In this document: piece after piece, positions 14,854-20,927 of the stretch | How the letters are laid out: every line of letters starts with the position of its first letter | Position numbering within the stretch: position 1 is the stretch's first letter | Source: Ga0074139 sp046336825 | GTDB taxonomy: Bacteria > Bdellovibrionota > Bdellovibrionia > Bdellovibrionales > Bdellovibrionaceae | NCBI GenBank assembly: GCA_046336825.1 | Contig: JBKDFX010000154.1 | Location: forward strand, 1 to 20,942 | Reading direction: 5' to 3' | Length of the DNA stretch: 20,942 nt | Notes under the pieces: generated by a model | The model's input: the letters and a program-made list of their open reading frames with translations, nothing else | Database searches by the model: none | What the model was told of the DNA's origin: nothing | Made by a program: the position numbers and the translations under genes

Positions 14854-16415
14854 GCCTTCTGCTTAGCTAATTTGTGACTGACGAGCAAGGATTTCATCAA
14901 CGAAGGTTCATGGGGGAGTTCAAAATCAAGTCCTGCGCAGGGAGTGGACTCGTGTTTGCAACCCAAGCTTTCAACAATTGAGGTCATGTCCTTCAATGTC
15001 CATTTTTCATAATTTGTGCTGAGTAAAATTTTCCCGTTTTCAGTCAGACATTTTAAACACAATTCCAATAAAAATTTGAGGTCTTTTTCTATACGAAAAA
15101 CGCCTTCTTTGGAGCGCCCCAGGCTAGGAGGATCACAAATGATCAGATCAAATTTTCTTTGTCGTTTGATAGCACTCTTTAAAAAAAATTGGCTGTCAGC
15201 CGTCCAAAATTGAAAAAACTCAGAGTTGGTATCCAAGCCATTTAATTTAAAATTAGTTTTGCTCCAGTCCAAATACTGTGAACTGACATCCACAGTGGTG
15301 ACTTCGCTGGCACCACCGAGTGCTGCGTTCAATGAGAAACCGCCTGTGTACGCAAAAAGATTTAAGACTTTTTTGTGGTGTGAGTTCAATTTGACCCAAA
15401 GGCGATTTTCTCTTTGATCCAAAAAAAGACCTGGTGAAAGCCCTTGATCAGAACGCAACTCAAATTTGACAGAATTTTCTTCACAAACCCAGCGAGGCTG
15501 AGGATTTCCCAAAGCAATCAATTGTGATGCGGAGGCTTGAGATCCGCGATTTTTCATCTCTCGAATCCAAAGTGGTTTTTGGAAGTACAGTTGAACTTTT
15601 TCAAACTCAGAGAAACTCACCTGGGGGCTGTACCAATAAGCCCAAAGCTGACTGCCATATTGATCCAGATGAAACTGGGAGTTTTCGTTATGCACCCAAC
15701 GAAGTGTGCTGTTACCCGCATTTGAAAAATCCATCAGCTGCTGTCTTCGATGAAAGCTTTCAGCCAGTGGTGAAAAATTCAAATCGGTGGCATGTGCCCA
15801 AGCCGGTAGCGCTGTCTCGTAGCTGAATTTTTCATTTTGCCATTCGAATTCCACAGATAAGGAATGTAAACAGAGGCGATGAAAGGGAGCTCCCCCATGT
15901 TCTTGATCACCTAAAAGGGGGATTCCGAGCTCTTGAGCATGCAATCGAATTTGATGGGTTTTACCTGTTTTGGGGCGTGCCCGGTGGAGGAAGTAGGGCC
16001 CCATGGATTTGATAAATTCAAATTCTGTGAATGCGTTGGGTTCAGAACTTTGTGGATCACTGTTAAGCCGCTTGCCTGCTTTTTCAATTTTTGAATGATG
16101 GGAAAGCGAACTTTGACTTAATTTTTTATCTGATAAAAAAAGGTAATTTTTTTGAACTTTTTTAGTTTCAAAAAGTTGACTAAGAATTTGAGCAGACTCT
16201 GGGGTGGTTGCAAACACCAAAGCACCGCTGGTGCCCTGGTCCAATCGGCTAACGGTGTACACTTTCAAACCCGTCTGTTCCTGTATCATCTCGGCCAGCC
16301 CCGGTTTTTCCAGATCCACGGCATGAGTATTTTGTCCAGAAACCTTATCAACGAATAAAAAGGGCCCCTGAGTCTGAAATTTAAAAGCTAAGTCCTTTTT
16401 CACGTGGCGTATCAT
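14850..16415 (-). CDS. RluA-type pseudouridine synthase fused to class I SAM methyltransferase
   Basis: Two RNA-modifying enzymes are in one chain (521 residues from ATG 16415). Residues about 15-205 form an RluA-family pseudouridine synthase: catalytic Asp59 in VSRLDQGTSGALVFA and the RPKTGKTHQIRLHAQELGIP block (148-167). Residues about 230-515 form a Rossmann methyltransferase like the RlmI/RlmK large-subunit enzymes: GLSPGLFLDQRENR, SAM motif I LFAYTGGFSLNA (353-364), acidic end of strand 2 in TTVDVS, and motif IV CDPPSLGRSK (427-436). The later motif reads LLSTNYEKW and lacks the Cys of m5C enzymes such as RlmI, so an RlmK-like or other chemistry is more likely. Both active sites look intact. 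A TTG at 16439 would add eight residues. It is coupled to queF and divergent from lemA (69-nt gap). Confidence 0.9.
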   Translation of the reverse strand: MIRHVKKDLAFKFQTQGPFLFVDKVSGQNTHAVDLEKPGLAEMIQEQTGLKVYTVSRLDQGTSGALVFATTPESAQILSQLFETKKVQKNYLFLSDKKLSQSSLSHHSKIEKAGKRLNSDPQSSEPNAFTEFEFIKSMGPYFLHRARPKTGKTHQIRLHAQELGIPLLGDQEHGGAPFHRLCLHSLSVEFEWQNEKFSYETALPAWAHATDLNFSPLAESFHRRQQLMDFSNAGNSTLRWVHNENSQFHLDQYGSQLWAYWYSPQVSFSEFEKVQLYFQKPLWIREMKNRGSQASASQLIALGNPQPRWVCEENSVKFELRSDQGLSPGLFLDQRENRLWVKLNSHHKKVLNLFAYTGGFSLNAALGGASEVTTVDVSSQYLDWSKTNFKLNGLDTNSEFFQFWTADSQFFLKSAIKRQRKFDLIICDPPSLGRSKEGVFRIEKDLKFLLELCLKCLTENGKILLSTNYEKWTLKDMTSIVESLGCKHESTPCAGLDFELPHEPSLMKSLLVSHKLAKQKA

Positions 16416-16432
16416 GGTGAGAGGGGCTTCCC

Positions 16433-16462
16433 TTGTCAAATCCCGATATGCGGAAGTAATAT
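16433..16462 (+). promoter_or_regulatory. candidate promoter for the lemA operon
   Basis: TTGTCA (16433-16438) and TAATAT (16457-16462) lie 18 nt apart in the divergent gap, 5/6 and 4/6 matches to the sigma70 consensus. The start of transcription would fall about 15 nt before the ribosome site of lemA. The opposite-strand promoter of the fusion gene was not located. Confidence 0.45.
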
Positions 16463-16484
16463 GCCATTCACTTTCGGAGGTTTT

Positions 16485-17066
16485 ATGCGTCTTCTTGTTG
16501 TCCTATCCTTACTTATTTTCACAGCGGGTTGTGGCTTGCAATCGATTCCTCAGTCTAAAAATGCAGTGGAAGCAGCCCTTGCCGAAGTCACCAATCAGTA
16601 CAAACGACGAGCTGACTTAATTCCCAACTTGGTTTCCACAGTGAAAGGCTATGCCAAACATGAACAACAAACTCTAACTCAAGTGACAGAAGCTCGTGCC
16701 AAGGCTACGCAAATAACTTTAGATCCGTCCAAGGCCACGCCTGCACAGATTCAAGCTTATGCGGAGGCTCAAGGGCAATTGTCTCAAGCCTTGGGAAAAT
16801 TGTTAATGGTGACAGAGAATTACCCTAACTTAAAAGCAGATCAACAATTTCGAGACTTGCAGGCTCAACTTGAGGGCACAGAAAATCGTATCACCATTGC
16901 TCGACAAAGATACATCGAGACCATTCAGCAATTTAATAATTTGGTTACAGTTCCCCCCACAAATATTACCAATATGATTATTTACCGGCACGAGAAAATG
17001 CCCCAGTGGGATGTGAGTGCTGCTGAAAAAGAAAAAGTGGAAGCCACACCAGAAGTTAAATTCTAA
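16485..17066 (+). CDS. lemA: LemA family lipoprotein
   Basis: LemA proteins are small envelope helical proteins of uncertain role, often paired with TPM-domain genes. The start is ATG 16485, preceded by GGAGG (16476-16480). An earlier in-frame GTG at 16404 would run through the neighbouring gene's start region and is rejected. The 193-residue product opens with a lipoprotein signal: MRLLVVLSLLIFTAGC, lipobox TAGC, lipidated Cys16. Many LemA members instead keep a plain N-terminal membrane helix. The LemA signature follows: YKRRADLIPNLVSTVKGYAKHE, here YKRRADLIPNL + VSTVKGYAKHE (about 41-62), then VTEARAKA and the ENRITIARQRYIETIQQFN helix. Its stop overlaps the next ATG (TAATG), the first of two overlaps in the operon. 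Confidence 0.93.
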   Translation: MRLLVVLSLLIFTAGCGLQSIPQSKNAVEAALAEVTNQYKRRADLIPNLVSTVKGYAKHEQQTLTQVTEARAKATQITLDPSKATPAQIQAYAEAQGQLSQALGKLLMVTENYPNLKADQQFRDLQAQLEGTENRITIARQRYIETIQQFNNLVTVPPTNITNMIIYRHEKMPQWDVSAAEKEKVEATPEVKF

Positions 17067-17743
17067 TGTTGGCTCTACTTTTAGTCTTTCAAGTTTGGGC
17101 AGCTGATTTCAAAACGCCTTGGTTGTCGGGTCCTGTTATTGACGAGATGGGTCTTTTGCAATCTGACCATAAAAATGAAATTGCGGACTTAGTTCAGAGA
17201 ATTCGAAATAATCAAGGTCCACAAATCCAAGTTTTTATTACTGAGTCTTTACAGGGACTTCCCATTGAAAAAGCCTCCATCGATATAGTGGATCAATGGA
17301 AGTTAGGAGATGCCCAGCGAGATGATGGTCTTTTATTTTTAGTGGCTCCACGAGAACGTAAGGTGAGAATTGAAGTGGGGCAGGGGCTTGAAGGTGCCGT
17401 GCCTGATATTTACGCCAAGCGGATCAATGAAGATATCGTTGTTCCCTTGTTCAAGCAGGGTCAAATGTCTGAGGGGGTGCGCCGAGGTGTTCTAGCCGTG
17501 GTGGCCTTATTACAGAATGAAGGTGTGGCTAAAATAGATGAACTCACACCTAAGAGAGCAAAAAAGAAAGAGCTTCCCACTTGGCTCATCATATTGATTT
17601 GGTTGATTATTATTTTTCTGGGTCGTGGGGGGCTTTTAGGCCGCAGATCTCTACATAGTGGATGGGGCGGTGGCTTTGGCGGCGGTGGCTGGTCCGGCGG
17701 CGGCGGCGGTTTTAGTGGCGGAGGTTCGTCAAGTTCATGGTAA
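17066..17743 (+). CDS. TPM-domain envelope protein with Gly-rich tail (YgcG family)
   Basis: The TPM domain (TLP18.3/Psb32/MOLO-1) folds as an extracytoplasmic module; plant relatives assist photosystem repair and some show acid phosphatase activity, but bacterial function is unsettled. The 225 residues comprise a short signal peptide (MLALLLVFQVWA, then ADF), the TPM domain (about 24-150) with VIDEMGLLQ, QVFITES and the hallmark DDGLLFLVAPRERKVRIEVG followed by GLEGAVPD, one transmembrane helix (172-187), and a glycine/serine tail (198-225) ending in SSSSW. This architecture is standard for YgcG-like partners of LemA. It overlaps lemA by 1 nt and the next gene by 7 nt. The Gly-rich end has unusually GC-rich codons compared with its neighbours. 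Confidence 0.92.
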   Translation: MLALLLVFQVWAADFKTPWLSGPVIDEMGLLQSDHKNEIADLVQRIRNNQGPQIQVFITESLQGLPIEKASIDIVDQWKLGDAQRDDGLLFLVAPRERKVRIEVGQGLEGAVPDIYAKRINEDIVVPLFKQGQMSEGVRRGVLAVVALLQNEGVAKIDELTPKRAKKKELPTWLIILIWLIIIFLGRGGLLGRRSLHSGWGGGFGGGGWSGGGGGFSGGGSSSSW

Positions 17744-18402
17744 ACAATCAATCTCGACCTGAATGGTCAAAAAACTTACTTACTGATTCAGAAATAGAAA
17801 AATTAGCACATTTGGTAAAAGAGTCAGAACAGCATACTCAGGGTGAAATAGTTCCCATTCTAGTTCGTCGGTCTGCCAGTGTGGGGCATGTGCCTTTGCT
17901 AATGTTGAGTTCGCTTTTAATTCTTTTATTTATTATTGAAAGAACATGGGTGGCGCTTTTTTGGGGACTCTGGCCCACCTGGATTTATTTACCTGGAATG
18001 CTAATCTTAATTGCTGTGTCCCTTTTTCTCTCCCGTTTTGATTGTTTTCAAAGGTGGTTCACTTCAAACCAAGATGAGTCCAACCAAGTGTTTCTAAGGG
18101 CTCAATTGGAGTTTCACTTAAGCCCTGTTCATCAAACCCGTGCCGGTACTGGGATTCTTATTTTTGCCTCTCTTATGGAGAGACGAGCTGTGATTTTAGC
18201 TGATCGGGCTATTTCTGATAAGGTTCCCCAGGAAACTTGGAATGAAGTGTCCCAGTTGCTCACCCAAGAGTTCAAAAATAAAAAGTATGCAGCAGGCTTT
18301 GAAAAAGCCATATTGAGGTCGGCTGAGCTTCTGAAGGCCCATTTACCGGCAGAAAAGCATAACCCCAATGAGGTCTGTAACCAACTGGTCATTAAAGACT
18401 GA
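17737..18402 (+). CDS. membrane TPM-domain protein
   Basis: The second TPM-type protein of the operon has 221 residues. The N-terminal strand-helix part (LTDSEIEKLAHLVKESEQHTQGEIVPILVRRSAS, i.e. LTDSEIEKLAHLVKESE + QHTQGEIVPILVRRSAS, about 15-48) is separated from the rest of the TPM domain (TGILIFASLMERRAVILADRAI, about 138-160) by two transmembrane helices (about 52-68 and 80-99). This split form is typical of the COG3762-like members. There is no signal peptide. ATG 17737 overlaps the previous stop by 7 nt, so translation is coupled. The three genes lemA/TPM/TPM probably act together at the envelope; the exact task is unknown. No strong intrinsic terminator was seen between this stop and the tRNA. 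Confidence 0.88.
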   Translation: MVNNQSRPEWSKNLLTDSEIEKLAHLVKESEQHTQGEIVPILVRRSASVGHVPLLMLSSLLILLFIIERTWVALFWGLWPTWIYLPGMLILIAVSLFLSRFDCFQRWFTSNQDESNQVFLRAQLEFHLSPVHQTRAGTGILIFASLMERRAVILADRAISDKVPQETWNEVSQLLTQEFKNKKYAAGFEKAILRSAELLKAHLPAEKHNPNEVCNQLVIKD

Positions 18403-18410
18403 TTTTTTCC

Positions 18411-18440
18411 TTGCCCAGACTCTGTGCTTAATGATTTAAA
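18411..18440 (+). promoter_or_regulatory. possible tRNA-Arg promoter
   Basis: TTGCCC (18411-18416) and TTTAAA (18435-18440), 18 nt apart, each match consensus at 4 of 6 bases. They would start transcription roughly 15 nt before the tRNA. The support is positional. Confidence 0.3.
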
Positions 18441-18462
18441 TTGACGGACAGTCATCTTCAAT

Positions 18463-18539
18463 GCGGCCGTAGCTCAGTTGGATAGAGTACCTGGCTTCGA
18501 ACCAGGGTGTCGGGAGTTCGAATCTCTCCGGCCGCACCA
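18463..18539 (+). tRNA. tRNA-Arg (anticodon TCG)
   Basis: A complete 77-nt cloverleaf folds by eye. The acceptor is GCGGCCG with CGGCCGC (7 perfect pairs), the D arm is GCTC/GAGT, and the anticodon stem CCTGG/CCAGG encloses loop CTTCGAA, giving anticodon TCG, which reads CGA and, by wobble, other CGN arginine codons. The T arm is GGGAG TTCGAAT CTCTC. Discriminator A and the CCA end are encoded. It stands at the boundary between the housekeeping region and the decayed mobile DNA that begins within a few bases downstream. No second copy of its 3' end was seen in the window that would mark an attachment site. Confidence 0.97.
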
Positions 18540-18612
18540 CTTTGGACTCTTCTCACTCAACTGCAGATAACTGGCACTTCTCTTTTAACTGTTGGTCACG
18601 CAAAAAAGTAAA

Positions 18613-19011
18613 TTAAGAACAAGCACTTAGCGTTCTCAGTCTGTAATTTCTGAAGCTCTTATATCCGTAAGCGTTGGCCTGTACAAGCTTTGCTGTTCGA
18701 TTCAGAGCCTCTGTTAATGCATTTGTGTAACCTAACTCGAAGTAATTTAAAATTTCTTCCCCCCAGTTTTTTAGTGTGTTTTTTAACCTTTGGATTTCCT
18801 CATACGGTGATTTTTCTAAGTCACTCACAAGTCTCGTAATTGATTGGTAGGCTCTGTTGATTCCCTTTGCTCGGTAGAACTCATGCAGCCTTTCTTTAGT
18901 TCGATAAATCGCATCCAGCTTTGGATGCTCTCGTAAATACCGATCGATCTCGAAGCGTAAATCATAATCTAAACTTTTTCTGTTTTTCAGTAGTAGCCTT
19001 CGCATTCTCAT
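18613..19011 (-). pseudogene. ISL3 family transposase, C-terminal fragment
   Basis: The 132 remaining residues match the end of ISL3 DDE transposases: RRLLLKNRKSLDY, LKNTLKNWGEEILNYFELGY, then TNALTEALNRTAKLVQANAYGY and FRNYRLRTL. The TN..TE..N segment contains the last acidic residue of the catalytic triad. Full-length proteins have about 400 residues, so the DNA-binding part and the first catalytic Asp residues are gone. The frame upstream of the ATG at 19011 runs into a TAA at 19029-19027, which is the stop of the IS3 orfA in the same frame; the join between the two elements lies near 19005-19040. The fragment has no function expected of it. Confidence 0.88.
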
Positions 19012-19026
19012 ATCCTGCTTGAAGCC

Positions 19027-19290
19027 TTACCACTTTTTTGAGTTCACGTCCTTCAGCATGACGATATCGAGAGCCTGATCGGCTACGATGCGTTTTAGCT
19101 TTGAGTTCTCAGCTTCAAGTTCCTTGAGGCGTCTGGCGTCGACCACGTCCATACCACCAAATCTCTTCTTCCAGTGATAGAGGGTCTAAATAGTGACGCC
19201 GACTTCTCGAGCCAGCTCTTTGGCCGGATGACCAGCTTCGAGTATTTTGACCGCAGAGATAATCTGGTCGTCAGTGAATCTTTTCTTCAT
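19027..19290 (-). pseudogene. IS3 family OrfA (HTH_Tnp_1) with nonsense codon
   Basis: Reading from ATG 19290 gives MKKRFTDDQIISAVKILEAG, then HPAKELAREVGVTI, a TAG at 19188-19186 (codon 35), and on in the same frame TLYHWKKRFGGMDVVDARRL, then KELEAENSKLKRIVADQALD and a stop at 19029-19027. The whole is 87 codons, the normal OrfA length. It has a helix-turn-helix of the transposase_8 type followed by a leucine-zipper-like coiled coil. The stop falls just before the recognition-helix TLYHWKK, where relatives usually have Gln or Ala, so a single CAG to TAG change is the simplest cause. The downstream orfB, normally reached by -1 frameshifting, is absent apart from perhaps a dozen codons (RELKKVVRLQAGY). 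Confidence 0.88.
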
Positions 19291-19304
19291 GTGTGCTCCT
19301 TCTT

Positions 19305-19320
19305 CCGGCTCGCAGGCCGG
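19305..19320. repeat. short inverted repeat upstream of IS3 orfA
   Basis: CCGGC and GCCGG flank a 6-nt spacer (TCGCAG), 15 nt upstream of the orfA ATG on the minus strand. It may be part of the element's subterminal region. It is too short to assign. Confidence 0.4.
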
Positions 19321-19377
19321 GGTCTTGGCACACCATGACTCAAGAAGCAAGACTTACAGTTTTAGGGGAGAACCGCC

Positions 19378-19406
19378 ACCCGCCAAAACCTTTGGCGGGT
19401 TTTTTA
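19378..19406 (+). terminator. strong intrinsic terminator, orphan
   Basis: CCCGCCAAA (19379-19387), a 3-nt loop ACC and TTTGGCGGG (19391-19399) form a perfect 9-bp stem, with one more A-T pair outside, followed by a run of six T. It works for + strand transcription. There is no + strand gene between it and the tRNA at 18539, so the gene it once ended has probably been lost or displaced by the insertion-sequence scar. Confidence 0.88.
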
Positions 19407-19543
19407 TTGTTAACTGCTAGAAACCCACTCGGAGCAGCTATCATAAGCTCGTACATATCAACGCAAAGATGGAGAGCCCAATTGAATGCAATCATTGCAA
19501 TCGTTGCAATCACTAGCCTGCTGTTTTTCCCGCAACTGTCTAA
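19407..19543 (+). other. signal-peptide-like ORF remnant
   Basis: One + frame from about 19461 to the TAG at 19566-19568 encodes a basic start and a hydrophobic helix (RWRAQLNAIIAIVAITSLLF, then FPQLSNSAKGALR), much like a Sec signal peptide. There is no ATG in that frame near it; a TTG at 19482 is possible. Within it, 19487-19513 is a three-fold 9-nt tandem repeat (TGCAATC plus two varying bases). It may be the N-terminus of the repeat protein that follows in another frame. Otherwise this stretch holds no recognisable gene. Confidence 0.35.
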
Positions 19544-20038
19544 CTCTGCCAAGGGCGCGCTGAGGTAGAGGGCCAGCAGCGCGCCGGACTAGCTAGCTTC
19601 TCGCTCTCAACCGGAAAATTGACTAACTGGAATCCTCGTCGCGAAGGAGAATTTTCGGAACCGCAGTTCATTCAATCAGTCGACGACGTTATCTATGTTT
19701 CAGGCAGTACTATCCAAAGCTATTTCATAAAGGCACTTGATAGCAAAACGGGTCGGGTGAAAAACTGGAAGCCCTCTATTCCGCTCATTCAGAGAACAGA
19801 TGCACTTCAGGCTATGGCGGTTAGCAATGATCTCGCATTTCTTGGCTTTCTCAATCCAGAGGGACCAGCACTGCTTGCCTTTGATCGATTAACGGGTGCG
19901 CCCCAAAAGGATTGGAATTCTCTCGATCAACAGTTGAAAGACAAGGGGGTCTCGAGTCTTTCGATATACGAGTCGAAACTTTTCATGGGGATTGTCGACA
20001 GCTCGGACACCGGCGCACTTGCGATTCAAGAACTTTAG
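19544..20038 (+). pseudogene. C-terminal fragment of a TG..W.P beta-propeller repeat protein
   Basis: The frame is open from 19544 (after a TAA) to 20038. Translation shows three copies of a propeller-type repeat end: GLASFSLSTGKLTNWNP, IKALDSKTGRVKNWKP and LLAFDRLTGAPQKDWNS, with IYVSG and FLGF strands between them. Such units, preceded by GQ.R as here (EGQQRAG), occur in large secreted propeller proteins. The first annotated-style start, TTG 19619, falls inside repeat one (KLTNWNP), so the true gene began upstream and this is a remnant of about 165 codons. Three units are too few to close a propeller. A signal-peptide-like ORF lies just upstream in a different frame, so a frameshift or internal deletion is likely. 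Function is unknown. The local GC content looks higher than in the housekeeping genes. Confidence 0.6.
19554..19585. repeat. 9-bp perfect inverted repeat at a frame junction
   Basis: GGCGCGCTG (19554-19562) and CAGCGCGCC (19577-19585) are exact complements with a 14-nt spacer. The dyad is very GC-rich in an otherwise AT-rich window and has no T-run. It coincides with the place where the signal-peptide-like frame ends and the propeller-repeat frame begins to be recognisable. Confidence 0.7.
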
Positions 20039-20049
20039 TGCCGTCGAGA

Positions 20050-20547
20050 TTAGTCGATTTTTTCAATGTCAAACTGGCGATAAAGTCGGTTCTTATCAAA
20101 ATCGCCTTCTCGCAGAAACTTGATCCGTACCTTTTGAGGAGCTTTCCAGTAATCAAAACCTTCTTCGTTCAGCCAACGGCAAGACAGAAGATCTCTTTTG
20201 CTCATCAAAAAGAACGTTAGGGTATCGAAAGTTCCGCCTTCGCGAAGAGACTTTGAAACTTTCAATTCAATAGCGTTTTTAAACGAGCCATGGAACACGG
20301 CGCCGTTTACTTTATTTGATTGAATCACCAAGACAGCGTCGTTGGACAATTTAACCTCGGAGTCGAAATTAAATGTGACAACTGGGTCTTCGGCCCCAAA
20401 CAGATTTTTCAACTGGCTACGGCTTTTATCTAAAGACCGATTGTAATCCTGAAGAGTGATTTTTTCGCACATTTGCGGCAGCCCGGGCGGTTTAGCCAAG
20501 GCCGATGTAAACCCAAAAAAGCCGAGAAGAGTTGCGAGTATTCCCAA
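20050..20547 (-). CDS. exported protein of unknown function
   Basis: I recognise no family. Starting at TTG 20547, with AGGAG ending 7 nt upstream (20555-20559), the 165-residue product begins with a hydrophobic signal-like segment (MGILATLLGFFGFTSALA) and then the mature-like KPPGLPQMCEK. The rest is mixed alpha/beta with two cysteines (one near the mature N-terminus, one in DLLSCRWLNEEG), which could pair in the periplasm. The signal lacks basic residues with this start. An earlier TTG at 20604 would add LDKSLTQSKDRSRK-type basic residues but overlaps the upstream gene by 31 nt and has no clear ribosome site. The gene follows 20574-20927 by 26 nt on the same strand and probably shares its transcript. 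Confidence 0.65.
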   Translation of the reverse strand: MGILATLLGFFGFTSALAKPPGLPQMCEKITLQDYNRSLDKSRSQLKNLFGAEDPVVTFNFDSEVKLSNDAVLVIQSNKVNGAVFHGSFKNAIELKVSKSLREGGTFDTLTFFLMSKRDLLSCRWLNEEGFDYWKAPQKVRIKFLREGDFDKNRLYRQFDIEKID

Positions 20548-20554
20548 TTTCCTG

Positions 20555-20559
20555 CTCCT
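20555..20559 (-). promoter_or_regulatory. Shine-Dalgarno site deciding a TTG start
   Basis: AGGAG on the minus strand lies 7 nt before TTG 20547. It is the best ribosome site near the beginning of this gene and argues for the shorter product over the TTG at 20604. Confidence 0.5.
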
Positions 20560-20573
20560 GTCCTTCGATTGCG

Positions 20574-20927
20574 TTAGGCTTTTGTCGAGTAATGCCTTTG
20601 GCAATGTACAAAATCCGTACTGTCTTGGCGAAATAAAGAGCTAATCGTGCCGTTTAGTATCCGATCAGGCAATAGCTGGGTGAAATTTTGCGCCTCGGCA
20701 GGGATAAAAACTAACTCGCTTTGTGATGCATCTATAATAAACCAATATTGACTGTGTTTGTCAGTGGCCGTTTCTACTTTTTTTAATCCGAGAAATAAAT
20801 TGCTCGAAACTTCATAAATTAAGGGACATTCGGAAGTGTCAATTTGTGTAATTCCGGCAAACGACGGCCTCCGATTAACAAGGTTTTGAAAAACGTCACG
20901 TATTTTTTTTAGAGGCTCATTCATCAT
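20574..20927 (-). CDS. hypothetical protein
   Basis: This is a 117-residue ORF of unknown family, probably cytoplasmic: it has no signal peptide or membrane helix. It starts MMNEPLKKIRDVFQNLVNRR, with a second ATG at 20924, and continues as a predicted beta-rich domain (CPLIYEVSSNLFLGLKKVE, then YWFIIDASQSELVFIPAEA). No Shine-Dalgarno is evident before the ATG, only 15 nt from the window edge, so a start further upstream is not excluded, although an in-frame one cannot be seen. It sits 26 nt ahead of the exported protein gene on the same strand. Confidence that it is a real gene rests on length, coherent composition and its clean spacing. Confidence 0.55.
   Translation of the reverse strand: MMNEPLKKIRDVFQNLVNRRPSFAGITQIDTSECPLIYEVSSNLFLGLKKVETATDKHSQYWFIIDASQSELVFIPAEAQNFTQLLPDRILNGTISSLFRQDSTDFVHCQRHYSTKA

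Larger units (their letters stand above)
18544..19333 (-). mobile_element. composite insertion-sequence scar (ISL3 + IS3 remnants)
   Basis: This block carries pieces of two unrelated transposons on the minus strand. From high to low coordinates they are an IS3-family orfA (19290-19027) with a premature stop, then the C-terminal part of an ISL3 transposase (19011-18613). The IS3 orfB and the first two thirds of the ISL3 gene are missing. GGACTCTTCT at 18544 resembles the GG-CTCTT outer end of ISL3 inverted repeats and would put the element end 4 nt after the tRNA. The opposite edge near 19333 (TGTGCCAAGAC on the minus strand) is a guess for the IS3 end. No flanking target duplication can be confirmed. 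The element is judged immobile. Confidence 0.7.

Noticed and set aside
15016..15826. Plus-strand ORFs inside the fusion gene
   Set aside because: They are shadows of a clearly coding minus-strand gene with two recognisable enzymes.
16404..16484. N-terminal extension of LemA from a GTG start
   Set aside because: It would place 27 polar residues before the lipoprotein signal and lacks a ribosome site; GGAGG before ATG 16485 decides the start.
19293..19460. First half of a 91-codon ORF running through the orphan terminator
   Set aside because: It crosses the IS edge and the terminator hairpin with no start signal; only its C-terminal hydrophobic part is of interest.
19469..19516. Short ORF beginning MESPIECNHCNRC with a CxxC pattern
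   Set aside because: It is created by the 9-nt tandem repeat read in another frame and stops after 15 codons.
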